Source of the DNA: Diadophis punctatus similis
Taxonomy: Eukaryota > Chordata > Lepidosauria > Squamata > Dipsadidae
DNA length: 64,000 nt
Assembly (NCBI GenBank): GCA_023053685.1
Contig: JALIGW010000002.1
Location: forward strand, 168,005,930 to 168,069,929
Direction: 5' to 3'
Shown: positions 52,592 to 63,255 of the stretch, in pieces
Layout: each line of letters begins with the position of its first letter
Numbering within the stretch: position 1 is the stretch's first letter
Notes under the pieces: generated by a model
What the model saw: the letters and a program-made list of their open reading frames with translations, nothing else
Told to the model about the DNA's origin: nothing
Databases searched by the model: none
Made by a program: the position numbers and the translations under genes

Positions 52592-52965
52592 TCTTTCTTT
52601 CGTTCTTTCTTTCTTCTCTACCTTCCCCCTTCTTTCTTTCTTTTTCTTTCTGTCTTTCTTCCTACCATCTTTCTTTTTCTTTCTTTCTTTTCTTCCTGTC
52701 TGTCTTCCTTTTTTCCTTCCTTCCTACCATCTTTTCTTTCTTTCTGTCTGTCTTCCTTCCTACCTACCATCTTTTTCTTTCTTTCTGTCTTCCTTCCTTC
52801 CTACCATCTTTCTTTCTTCCTCCCTCCCTCCCTCTTTCTTTCCTTTTTCTTTCCTTCTTCACTTCCTTCCCTTCCCTTCCCTCCCTCCTTTCTTTTTCTG
52901 TCTGTCTTCCTTCCTACCTACCATCTTTCTTTCTTTCTGTCTTCCTCCCTTCCTCCCTCCCTCCC

Positions 52966-53023
<58 letters not shown>

Positions 53024-53168
53024 CTCCCTCCCTTCCCTCCCTCCTTTCTTTTTCTGTCTGTCTTCCTTCCTTCCTACCATCTATCTTTCTTTCTTTCTTT
53101 TTCTTTCCTTCCTTCTTCCCTCCCTCCTTTCTTTTTCTGTCTATCTTCCTTCCTACCTACCATTGTTC

Positions 53169-53243
<75 letters not shown>

Positions 53244-53312
53244 GTCTTCCTTCCTTCCTCCCTCTTTCTTTCCTTTTTCTTTCCTTCTTCCCTCCCTTCC
53301 CTTCCCTCCTGC
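52592..53312 (+). repeat. Pyrimidine-only (CTTT/CCTT)n tract
   Basis: Complement of the tract in copy 1, about 0.72 kb, with CCTACCATCTTT interruptions. The Ser/Phe/Leu ORFs over it are artefacts. Confidence 0.95.
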
Positions 53313-53337
53313 CAGCTGTGGCCAGGCCGCCGCTCAC

Positions 53338-53535
53338 CCAGGCCGATGGCTTGGTAAGCGCTCTCCGGGTCGTACACCAGGTCGCAGAGTGCCATCAAGG
53401 CTGGCTGCCATGTCAGCAGCTTGGGGTGCTGAAGTTCTTCATTGAGCTTGGGGAGGCCTCGGCGGCCGAAGGCCACAGGCGCCTTGGTGGGGTCGATGTC
53501 GGGGGCAGCTGGGCTGAGATCCGCGGGTGCGCCAT
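53338..53535 (-). pseudogene. RSPH14: Captured RSPH14-like exon, frameshifted
   Basis: Same exon as in copy 1, one base shorter (198 against 199 bp). A C run of five instead of six after LPP shifts the frame, so reading from MAHPRISAQL goes out of frame; the remainder ([38 protein letters not shown]) is intact in another frame. ATG at 53535, donor GGTGAGC kept. Because of the shift it cannot give the RSPH14 N-terminus from its own ATG. Confidence 0.75.
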
Positions 53536-54462
53536 GCCGGAGGGGAGCCCACTGAATTGCGCGCGCCGGGTTGCTAGGCGCTGGGGATGCTGGGCGGGAA
53601 AGTCCGCGCATGCGCAGGTTCCGTAGCGGGTCTGCGAGCGCTCGCCCGAGCAGCTTCGGGAGCGGTCGGCTTCCCTCGTCACTGTGCCGTGTTCAGTACC
53701 TAGCACTTGTAACTCCGTCGCATTCCATGCTCTTCGGTGCAGGGCAGCCCATTCTGAAAGAAAACATCTCGCATTTTCTTTCACAATGGGCTGCCCTGCA
53801 CACAAGAGCGAGGAACGCAAGAGAGCTTCAAGTGCTAGGTAGGATGCCCGTTCGTGCGGTGGGACGCAGTTTGGGGTGACCAGTCGTGCGGGGCGGAGTG
53901 GAGTGGAGCGGAGCCTGGGTGGGGGCTGGGCGGGCCACGAGATGGGCATCATACCTAGCACTTGTAACTCCATCGCTTTCCATGCTCTTGGGTGCAGGGC
54001 AGCCCATTCTGAAAGAAAACATCTCGTGTTTTCTTTCAGAATGGGTTGCTCTGCACATAAGAGCGAGGAACGCGAGGGAACTTCAAGTGCAAAAGCATGG
54101 CGAACCACCTACCGCCCCCCTGGCCCCTCCCACCGCCCCCCTGTCACCACCCTTGCCTCTCACCGCCCCCCTAAGGGTTCCCCCCGCCCCCCGGGGGCGG
54201 TACCGCCCACTTTGGGAACCACTGATTTAGATGTTTAAAAGCATATGGAAAAAGGTTATAACCTTGTAGCGCTTGGAATATAAAAGGCCACAAGGAAATG
54301 CACTAAAACAGCTTTACTTTTAGACACTCTAAGGTACCCCCTAAACTCATCCCAGCTAAGACACTGTCAATATCAGGCTTCCCCAAAGGGGTGCCTTTCA
54401 TCACAGAATGCAGGTGACAGATCTGAAAGCACCGAGCTGGAGGGCTGGTCAATGGTAGGAGA

Positions 54463-55131
54463 CAGGGGTGTGTTCTAACTTTCCTCACTGCCAGTTCGCT
54501 TCCTCCCGTGCTGCGTGGCCGTGCCTCATGGGCACGCGCGTGCTTCATGTGCGCACACATGTGCAGTGCCGAAAAAGAAAAAAATTCCCCTCCAAAAAAG
54601 CCGAAAACAAGATGGCGATGCATGCACAGTGCCGGAAACTCGGCTTCTGCGCATGTGCAGAAGAAAAAAAAACCCAGAAAAAAAATTCAAAAAAAAAATT
54701 CAAAAAAAAAAGATGGCAGCGTCCACGGACCACCACCGACAGAACCGGTTCGGTGACATCAGGGGTGAAATCCTCCCGGTTCGCCCGGGCCAGTCCTTCA
54801 GCGTATAGCCGATGGAACTGGCGGCGGTCGCGTCGCGGAGCTTCTCCAGCCCGCTTTCCCGGCCCGGCTGAACACAATCACCGCTTTCTCGGCCCGGCTG
54901 AACACAATCATTCGAGTTATTTTTCCCTCTGTGCATGCGCGCGCATGCACAGAGGGAAAAATAACCCAAATGGCGGAGTTCAGCCGGGCCGGGAAAGCGG
55001 GCGGGAGAAGCTCCGCGCCGTGACCGCCGCCAGTTCCATCGGCTATACGCCGAAGGACTGGCCGGGCAAACCGGGAGGATTTCACCCCTGGGTGACATCA
55101 TCGTGACAACACCGTGAGGAACCCACCTCTG
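54463..55131. mobile_element. hAT MITE, CAGGGGTGGGTTCGG family, opposite orientation
   Basis: The ends are CAGGGGTGTGTTCTAAC and GAGGAACCCACCTCTG. Flanks GTAGGAGA and GTATGATA match at 6 of 8 bases. The interior shares GCACAGTGCCGGAAACTC with 28597-28902. Split by 54760-55090. Confidence 0.75.
54760..55090. mobile_element. Nested palindromic hAT MITE
   Basis: The ends are CAGGGGTGAAATCCTCCCGG and CGGGAGGATTTCACCCCTG. A perfect 8-bp duplication GGTGACAT is at 54752-54759 and 55091-55098. Arms of about 150 bp meet at GCATGCGCGCGCATGC. GCCCGGCTGAACACAATCA is duplicated within the left arm. Confidence 0.87.
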
Positions 55132-55139
55132 GTATGATA

Positions 55140-57059
55140 TAGCTAGGAAAATTACCAGAGTCAAGTTATCTAGTGGAGCTGCTCCAGCAGAGCAGTGAAT
55201 CCAGTTTTCAGGGCCATACTGAGGCCATGTTAGACTGAATGCCAGGAAACCTGGAGTTGCATCTCAGAAAACTGTCACCTATTCCAGAAATGCCTTGCAG
55301 GGTACCTACCTTAGCAAACACTGTTTGCCAGTGGTCCTTAAAGCCTCTTTCCCCAGCTTTTGCAATGCACTTCAGCTCTTACAATTTGAAGGAAGAACAT
55401 TGCAATTTCCTTTGGGTATAAAACTAAATGTCAATAACAAGCGGGCATTCTAATTTGCTCCTTTCAAAACAAAGGGAATGGATATAACTAACGATCAGCA
55501 TAAGACTCAGCCCCTCATTTAGGAAAGAGAGATTCCAAGAAAGATTCACTGGCCCATTTTTGGACCAGACCGATTTCATCGGAGTCTCTCTAACAGCCAT
55601 CAAGATCATTTAATGCCAGGTAAACAAACCTTCCCCAGAGTTCACATAATTTATCTCACAATGCTGAAATCAAGCTCCTTCCTCATCACTTCCTCTTAGC
55701 AGTGCTGTTTATAAGAAATGGAAACAGCTTTGAGCTGACTGGGGCGAGGGAGGGAGGGAGAAGGGCGGGAGACACATAAATAACATTGCTTCTCATAATC
55801 GGAGCTGTAGGATATTTCTTATGTTGAGTCATTTGTAAGCAGACGTTTTTTATTCTCATGGCCTGTACAAGTCCATATCTTACTCCTGCAAGATTTTTGG
55901 CAGGAAACAGATCTACACAGCAGTGAGAAGGGATGTCAGTGCTATTGAGAACACATTCCTCATTGCTGTTTCAGCTTCTCTCTAGTATGTCTAATTAGTT
56001 GTTTCTGGAATCATATACATACCTAAGAAGCAAAGATGTTATTGATGATCAAGAAAAAGGAGAGGTCAAGATCCTCCCCAAGATCTTCGTTAGGCCAACT
56101 TGAAGTACACCGAATGGTGTAGAAACTTTTCTAAGGAAGGGAGGGAGAAATTATGAGAGGTGTTTAAGTCATGCATGTTAGAAACCTACATAGAGCATGT
56201 GAATAATTAATTCATTAAAGTTCTAATATATAGTTCTCCAAATATATCTTCAGACACCATTGATATTCAATTTTAGGAAGCTGGTTTAATGGCATGTTTA
56301 ACATCTGGATCCTATCCGCTTAAATGTCTCAATGCCTTGCAATTAATTTACTTGTCATAAATCAGAATCCTTGAATTGCTAATTGCATAGTTTTCAACGA
56401 AGAGACAAAATTTAATTGGACTAGAAGAGGGATAAAAACTCCCTATTTTTTCCATGCAGAGTGGGATTTTATGTCATAGGCCCAGATATTTGTTTTGGAA
56501 GCTTTGTGGTTGGTTTGACCAATACAACATACCTGACGATGAACAAGCTGGATTTGGAACAGGAACTTCACTCTACCGGTATTGCATTTTAACTTGATAC
56601 TTTAATTTGATACCAAAATTCTATTATAGAAAAAGCTTAAGAACACTAAACAGCCCTTGCCACTGTTAGGTAAATGTTATGACAAGTAAGAAGTAGTCTT
56701 GTCAGACAATTCACCACATCCAATCATAACAAGAAATGGGGTAAAACAAGATAACCTTTTAATCTTTATTTTTTATTTAATATTTATATATCATATATAT
56801 TTATATATCATATTATAATATGCAGTACATTATAAATAATGTAATATGTAATGTTTTATTCATATGCAGGGGTTAGAGTATGATGATCTGAAATATATGA
56901 ATACATTAATTATTTTGTTTTATACCAATGATCCTTTTAGATCTTGTTAGTTGGTTTTTTAACCCAGACTACTTTTAGGAGAATCCTTTAGGTCATTGTC
57001 CGACCCTAGAAGTTTATTCATTTATTAACATTTCACAAAACAAAAAGCACAAATGGCAG
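55140..57059. other. Intergenic, nothing recognised
   Basis: Unique-looking, AT-rich in its second half (56765-56860 is nearly all A/T). No coding or RNA signal seen. Confidence 0.45.
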
Positions 57060-57470
57060 AGATAACAAACCCAAATGGGATGTGTGTTTCAATTATGGTT
57101 GCCGAAGGCTTGGGCACAGAGACAGGGCTTCAGGGCCCTTTGAAATACCAGTAGGGTAGGTTCTTCAAATCTTAGGGAGAAACTCATTCTACAGACCAAG
57201 TGCTGCTACAGAGAAGGCACACTTCTAGGGTTGGAACAGGTGAGAATTGGAGGAACTGGGAGAGCACCAGCCCTGCCAGATCAAATTGGTCAGACAGGTA
57301 GAATGGACAGTCCCTCAAATAACCAGGACCCATGCCATGTAGGATTTCATAGGTACTGATAGGCATCTGGAATTGTACCCAGAAGCAAACTGGCAAGCAG
57401 TGCAATTTGTAAAGCAGAGATATCACATGGAAATACTGAATCACGGCTATCATAGCCCATGCTGGAAAGA
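57060..57470 (-). mobile_element. L2/CR1-group LINE 3' fragment
   Basis: Minus strand: LPVCFWVQFQMPISTYEILH, GMGPGYLRDCP and DQFDLAGLV are degraded forms of the conserved C-terminus. Confidence 0.7.
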
Positions 57471-57478
57471 AAGAAACA

Positions 57479-57567
57479 AAGGAAGGAAGGAAGGAAGGAA
57501 GGAAGGAAGGAAGGAAGGAAGGAAGGAAGGAAGGAAGGAAGGAAAGAAAGAAAAAAAGAAAGAAAAA

Positions 57568-57643
<76 letters not shown>
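57479..57643. repeat. (GGAA)n-(GAAA)n microsatellite
   Basis: About 16 GGAA units passing into about 22 GAAA units. Confidence 0.97.
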
Positions 57644-58533
57644 AGTATAATATTTTCCACACTTCCAAGATTCTGAACTGGTGCACATATAACCACAACA
57701 ACATGTTTCAAATTTCTAGAGATTGTTCTTCAAGCTTCTCTACAGGAAGACTATATATGTCAATTATACTTCCTCCAAGCTATAAAACAATTTTACAACA
57801 ATTTGAAATTTCATTGAATGTATGGGATAATTTTAATCAGGCCATCTTCAAATTATTTGTGCTGAAATTCACCACACGACGCGTATATGAGATGCAATTG
57901 CATCTTTATTGTAAATTTAGACCCCTTGAAAAAGTACAGTTAGCTTTCTTTTTTAAAAAAAAATTGTCCCTAAACACTGCTCTGAGATTAGAAGCTGGAC
58001 TACTGATAGCAGCATCTGTAAGAAATGGGTGGGGTGCTGGTACTGGCAGAATAAAGGATGACAGGGTATGCAAACAGCATTTCATCATTCTGATGCAAGC
58101 CCGGGTCAAGCCTGGGTTTTCGTGTGTGTGCCCCAAAGCAGGAAGGGCTTGCCGATACCACTGGCTTCTGAGAATCAAAGCCAACGTTTTATTGTAAATA
58201 AATAATATAATTAATTAACAAAGCAATATTGTTTATTTAGTTGTTTCGTTGTTTCGCTTGCCGGAAGCTTAACTTCTCTAAGCAGTGTGTCACTAATAGC
58301 ACTGGGGCAATGATAGGTCAAAGTGATGGAAGAACAATTACAGGCAAACTGTTCTCCTATTGCTTTTTGCATTATCATCTATTGTCAGGATGTGATAAGG
58401 CAAAACATGTAATCAAATAGTAGAGTTGGGATATATTCACATTCAAAAGACATTTGAAGATTTATTAACACCCCCAGCTACCAAGAATCTCAGAGATCTG
58501 GTCCTGTAATCTATTCATTCTTACTTACCCCAA
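57644..58533. other. Intergenic, nothing recognised
   Basis: No exon, RNA gene or repeat end that I can name. Confidence 0.45.
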
Positions 58534-59130
58534 GTGTTAGGCATTCTATCTCTCTGCATAAACAGAGGGATAGAATCAAGATCACGTGAAGTGTTAATAC
58601 CACTTTATAATGCCTCTGTAAGGCCACACTTGGAATACTGCATTCAGTTTTGGTCGCCACGATGTAAAAAGGATGTGGAGATTCTAGAAAGAGTACAGAG
58701 AAGAGCAACAAAGATGATTAGGGGACTGGAGGCTAAAACATATGAAGAACGGTTGCAGGAACTGGGTATGTCTAGTTTAATGGAAAGAAGGACTTGGGGA
58801 GACATGATAGCAGTGTTCCAATATCTCAGGGGCTGCCACAAACAAGAAGGAACAAAGCTATTCTCCAAAGCACCTGAGGGTAGAACAAGAAGCAGTGGGT
58901 GGAAACTAATCAAGGAGAGAAGCAACTTAGAACTAAGGAGAAATTTCCTGACAGTTAGAACAATTAATCAGTGGAACAACTTGCCTCCAGAAGTTGTGAA
59001 TGCTCAAACACTGGAAGTTTTTAAGAAGATGTTGGATAACCATTTGTCTGAAATGGTGTAGGGTTTCCTGCCTAAGCAGGGGGTTGGACTAGAAGACCTC
59101 CAAGGTCCCTTCCAACTCTGTTATTATATT
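58534..59130 (+). mobile_element. CR1 LINE 3' end with intact C-terminal ORF
   Basis: 175 codons read GIESRSREVLIPLYNASVRP, HLEYCIQFWSPRCKKDVEIL, VQRRATKMIRGLEAKTYEER, GDMIAVFQYLRGCHKQEG and RTINQWNNLPPEVV, the canonical CR1 end without a stop, then AGGGGGTTGGACTAGAAGAC and ATTATAT repeats. 5'-truncated. Confidence 0.92.
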
Positions 59131-60329
59131 ATATTATATTTTCTATAGCTCACCTTGATGTTCAAGCCTGGGAACATACACAACCAATTGCACTCTGAGG
59201 GCAAAGCTACACCCCCCCCCCAAGTGGCCTCAAGAGCTCTCACAGAGTGCGCTAACTGACCAAATGATAGCAAAGAAATACAATCCTTCCATTTCTTACA
59301 CCACCACCCCACAAAATCCAGTCAGAACCTATCCTTCCATCCCCACACCACCCAGTCTCAACCATCAGTACCTATCCTCCATTCTCCCCCCCCCCCCAAT
59401 CACTGATGAAGTTTCTTGGGTGAGAAATGAAATACTTTGTACTTCTTCCTCAAGGAAAAAACAGTCTAGTTGCCTTTTGAAAAAGCATTTTTGAATTCTA
59501 TCCTGGTTATTTTTAAAGGATAGATGCAGTAATCAGCCACCCTCACTCAGGATCTGTCTGTGCAAATCAGGTTAAACTGGAACAGTTTTTATATCATTTT
59601 TTTACGTGGAGAATATTATTTTCATTTTTGGTAAAGATTAATCCAATCTTTATTTTAAAAATGCCCAAGCCAGGCATGGCCTATAAAATGTGGACAAAGC
59701 ATAGATTTGTGTAAGGGCATTGCAATGTTGGCATTATTGCAATAATTCATTATTCATTTTTATTGCCTTTGCTAAAAAACACTCTGGCATGGATTTTTGT
59801 CTTTTTCCTGGTTAGAGACAGCCTATATCCCATGTTATGTAAAGTTAGGGTTGAGGGATTTTTATTTTCATACTGCATAACTGGTTTAAATTTGTACTTC
59901 CTCCAACTGTACTGCATTTGCCACTGGTTGATCACTCACCCCGTGTAATCCTTCTAGAATTCTTCACAGACACAATGTTTTTTTAATCATCCTGAATAGT
60001 TCATTTTTTTTGAAAATAGTGAAACTGCAAATAACCACCTTCTCTGGTTGCCAAACTAGGAATCCGGTTTCAAAAGATCCAGAATAATTTATACATGAGG
60101 TAGAAAATTCAAACAACCAGCAAATAATTGTATCTTCATCTAAAATTGAGTTCCAAATATCTTCCATGCTGTAATTTATGTTATTCATGTTTAATGTTTT
60201 TAAGAAAATATGAGGTTTCAGCCCAAATGACAACTCTCTTCCTGTTTTGGTGGATATCACAAAGTAATGGTTTACAATGCTTCAAAACAGAAACTTGAGA
60301 ATTAGATTAGAATATCCATAAACATGGAG
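59131..60329. other. Intergenic, nothing recognised
   Basis: Includes poly-C runs at 59211-59221 and 59387-59398; otherwise no feature. Confidence 0.45.
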
Positions 60330-61995
60330 ACTGTGAAGTCTAGTCCCACCTTATCCATGAAAGTTGGCTGGGTGACTTTGGGCCAGTCACTCTCTCTCAG
60401 CCAAACCCACCTCACATGGTTGTTGTGGAGAAAATAGGAGGAAGGAAAAAAAAGGGAGATCCCAGTCTAGTAGAAAACTACAGACCAATCTCTCTATGCT
60501 GCATCACATGCAAAGTCATGGAATCAATCATAAACCAATCCATTACCCTCCATCTAGAAACTAACAACCTACTCTCTAACAAGCAATTCGGTTTCAGAAA
60601 AAAATTATCCTGCAATCTACAACTACTACACTGCAAAAACATATGGACCTCAAAACTTGACCAGGGCAAAACAATAGACGCAATTTACATAGACTTCTGT
60701 AAAGCCTTCGACTCAGTGGTTCACAATAAGCTACTTCTGAAACTGAAATCCTATGGCATCTCTGGACCCCTACATGACTGGATAACTGCGTTCCAGTCAA
60801 ACAGACAACAAGTGGTCAAAATAGGGAGTGCCCTATCAAATCCCGTACCTGTTAACAGTGGTGTTCCCCAAGGCAGCATACCAGGACCAACACTCTTTAT
60901 ACTTTATATAAATGACCTTTGCGATCACATTACAAGCGACTGCGTTCTCTTCGCTGATGATGTAAAACTCTTCAACACCACCGACAACACTGCTATCCTC
61001 CAAAAAGACCTAGATTTTGTGTCAGAATGGTCAAACATCTGGCAACTCCAAATCTCAACCAACAAATGCTCTGTCATACACATTGGCAAAAAAAATCAGA
61101 ACACCAAATACAAGCTGAACAGACAAGACCTTGCAGATGACCCTCGCCCTGTCAAAGACCTTGGAATACTCATATCAAATGACCTAAGTGCCAAAGCCCA
61201 CTGCAACAACATTGCCAAAAAGGCTTCAAGAACTGTTAACCTAATCTTACGTAGCTTCTTCTCCAGTAATATCACACTACTAACCAGAGCATACAAAACA
61301 TTCGCCAGACCAATCCTTGAATACAGCTCATCTGTCTGGAACCCACACCGCATATCGGACATAAATACATTAGAAAGTGTCCAGAGATACTTTACAAGAA
61401 GAGTCCTCCACTCCTCTACTCGCAACAGAATACCTTACGCAACCAGACTTGAAATCCTGGGCTTAGAAAGCTTAGAATTACGTCACCTTCGGTACGACCT
61501 AAGCATAGCTCATAAAATTATCTGCTACAATGTCCTTCCTGTCAACGACTACTTCAGCTTCAACCACAACAATACACGAGCACACAACAGATACAAACTC
61601 AAAGTGAACCACTCCAAACTTGACTGTAGAAAATACGACTTTAGCAACAGAGTGGTAAATGCCTGGAACTCACCACCTGACTCTGTGGTTTCGTCACCAA
61701 ACCCCCAAAACTTTACCCTTAGACTGTCCACTGTTGACCTCACCCGATTCCTAAGAGGTCAGTAAGGGGCGTGCATAAGTGCACCAGCGTGCCTACCGTC
61801 CCTGTCCTAATGTTCCCTCTTATCAGTACCCATCTTATGTATATAAACAATGTTATATCTATGTATATTACCAACATGAACTTGACAAAAATAAATAAAT
61901 AAATAAAATAAAAGAAGGAGTATTAAGTGTGTTTGCTGCCTTGAGTTACTTATAAAGTAATCAAGGCGGGATAAAATCTAATAACTAAATCAGGT
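60330..61995 (+). mobile_element. CORE-like SINE split by a LINE
   Basis: The left part 60330-60454 (GAAGTCTAGTCCCACCTTAT, GACTTTGGGCCAGTCACTCT, GGTTGTTGTGGAGAAAATAG) continues at 61915-61995 (GGAGTATTAAGTGTGTTTGC, TGCCTTGAGTTACTTATAAA). The LINE 60455-61914 is inserted between. MIR-like CORE: the GGGTGACTTTGGGCCAGTCA block. Confidence 0.7.
60416..61765 (+). CDS. Non-LTR retrotransposon reverse transcriptase (5'-truncated, open)
   Basis: 449 codons from an ATG that lies in the flanking SINE; element coding starts near codon 12 (KKGDPSLVENYRPISL). RT motifs are in order: YRPISL at about 22, GFRKKLSCNLQLLH at 59, IYIDFCKAFDSV at 90-101, GVPQGSIPGP at 149-158, FADDVKLF at 179-186, then the thumb (WNPHRISDINTLESVQR) and LTRFLRGQ-stop. 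All three catalytic Asp positions are present. The N-terminal endonuclease is missing, so this copy cannot move by itself. It looks like the jockey/L2/CR1/Rex1 group; clade not resolved. Its 3' UTR ends in (AAAT)n at about 61912. 3' ends of the same family are at 26471 and 34633. Confidence 0.85.
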   Translation: MVVVEKIGGRKKKGDPSLVENYRPISLCCITCKVMESIINQSITLHLETNNLLSNKQFGFRKKLSCNLQLLHCKNIWTSKLDQGKTIDAIYIDFCKAFDSVVHNKLLLKLKSYGISGPLHDWITAFQSNRQQVVKIGSALSNPVPVNSGVPQGSIPGPTLFILYINDLCDHITSDCVLFADDVKLFNTTDNTAILQKDLDFVSEWSNIWQLQISTNKCSVIHIGKKNQNTKYKLNRQDLADDPRPVKDLGILISNDLSAKAHCNNIAKKASRTVNLILRSFFSSNITLLTRAYKTFARPILEYSSSVWNPHRISDINTLESVQRYFTRRVLHSSTRNRIPYATRLEILGLESLELRHLRYDLSIAHKIICYNVLPVNDYFSFNHNNTRAHNRYKLKVNHSKLDCRKYDFSNRVVNAWNSPPDSVVSSPNPQNFTLRLSTVDLTRFLRGQ

Positions 61996-62035
61996 GAAGG
62001 AAAAATATGCATTTCTGCATTTCTGCATTTCTACC

Positions 62036-62238
62036 TGTTAGATATTGAGACTGCCTGTTTATTCCAAGGTCCGCTGTTTAAGCGGAAAAATGGAGACTGC
62101 TGATTGGTTGAGCCATCTGACAGCTCCCTATAAAAGGGGAAGCTGTCAGCCTGGCTCTCTGCTGGATCTTTGTACATAATTAATAAAGAACTGTTGTTCC
62201 AAGCCTGTCTCAAGCCTCTTCAGTCCCAGGACTCAACA
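62036..62238 (+). mobile_element. Short 5' LTR of an LTR retrotransposon
   Basis: Starts TGTTAGATATTG and ends GGACTCAACA (TG...CA). TATA box CCTATAAAAGG (TATAAAA, 62129-62135), upstream GATTGG, and AATAAA at 62182-62187. A primer-binding site follows two bases later, which fixes this as a 5' LTR. 203 bp. Confidence 0.8.
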
Positions 62239-62240
62239 AC

Positions 62241-62258
62241 TGGCGACGAAGGTGGGAT
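62241..62258 (+). other. tRNA primer-binding site
   Basis: TGGCGACGAAGGTGGGAT directly follows the LTR with a 2-nt spacer; the TGG start pairs with a tRNA CCA end. Which tRNA is not resolved. Confidence 0.65.
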
Positions 62259-62485
62259 ACTGAAGAAGGCGAACAAAAAGAACTGAAAGAGACACCGAAG
62301 ATCCAGCCTAGCGGCAGAAGAGAACAGTGGCCATTTTGCACGGCAAATTCAATCGTGAAAAGCCGAATTCCATCCACCAACTCCCTTTGATCCAGCGAAG
62401 GAGAACTGGGGGTCCTACACCGATTCCGGTGTTTCCTCAAAGCCAACGACCTCCTCAGCCTGGCCGACAACAGGAAAAGAGTGCT
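62259..62485 (+). other. Leader of the same LTR element, truncated
   Basis: Untranslated leader-like sequence without recognisable gag, cut by the LTR that starts at 62486. Confidence 0.5.
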
Positions 62486-62897
62486 TGTCAGGGTTCTAAA
62501 TAGCATCGAAAATTAAATCAGAGTCCGAGACAAAGTATTCCTCAACGTTCCAATTTATTAGCCATGTTGGCACAGCTGGGAGAAACCCGAATCTGAAGTC
62601 CCAGGGATTTCTCCACCCAGTTGAAAGTTTAAGCCCTTGTCTCCACACCCCCAAGTCCATCACATTGACCAATCTTCATCTTCCAACTTGGCAGCAACTC
62701 CCATCTCCTTCCGTGCAGGTGCAGGAGTGCAAAGACAAAAGATGACCTTGACAATCTAGAAGGAATTTCTTATGGCTACATGCAGACATCCCTCATGCAA
62801 TGACCCCCTCCCAAATTCTCATAGCAAAGAATACATTTTAAAATAGCATAAAGTGTGGCAGGCCAACGACCCCAAGTAAAATGGCTTCGGCCTGACA
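62486..62897 (-). mobile_element. 3' LTR of a minus-strand Ty3/gypsy-type element
   Basis: Ends TGTCAGG and CCTGACA, 412 bp. On the minus strand it is preceded by a purine-rich tract (GAAGGGAGG, 62902-62912), as expected before a 3' LTR, with pol further upstream at 63256-64000. It is inserted in the leader of the 62036 element. Confidence 0.75.
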
Positions 62898-62985
62898 GGC
62901 AGCCTCCCTTCAGGAAAAGACCGTGTCCTACAAGAAAATAAAGAGAATAACATAGGGGTTAATACAGCATCCTTAACCACCCCTC

Positions 62986-63255
<270 letters not shown>

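Larger units (their letters stand above)
52388..54224 (-). mobile_element. Gene-capturing hAT element (Pack-hAT-like), copy 2
   Basis: Same architecture as copy 1 in reverse. The ends are CAGTGGTTCCCAAACTTTTT and CACTTTGGGAACCACTG. A perfect 8-bp duplication ATTTAGAT is at 52380-52387 and 54225-54232. It holds the CTTT tract (about 52592-53312), the captured exon, the X-box half site and two hairpin modules (about 53700-53842 and 53950-54092). It lacks the SINE. Confidence 0.88.

Noticed and set aside
52550..53626. 358-codon ORF rich in Ser, Phe and Leu
   Set aside because: It is a translation of the CTTT/CCTT microsatellite; only its tail touches the captured exon, on the opposite strand.
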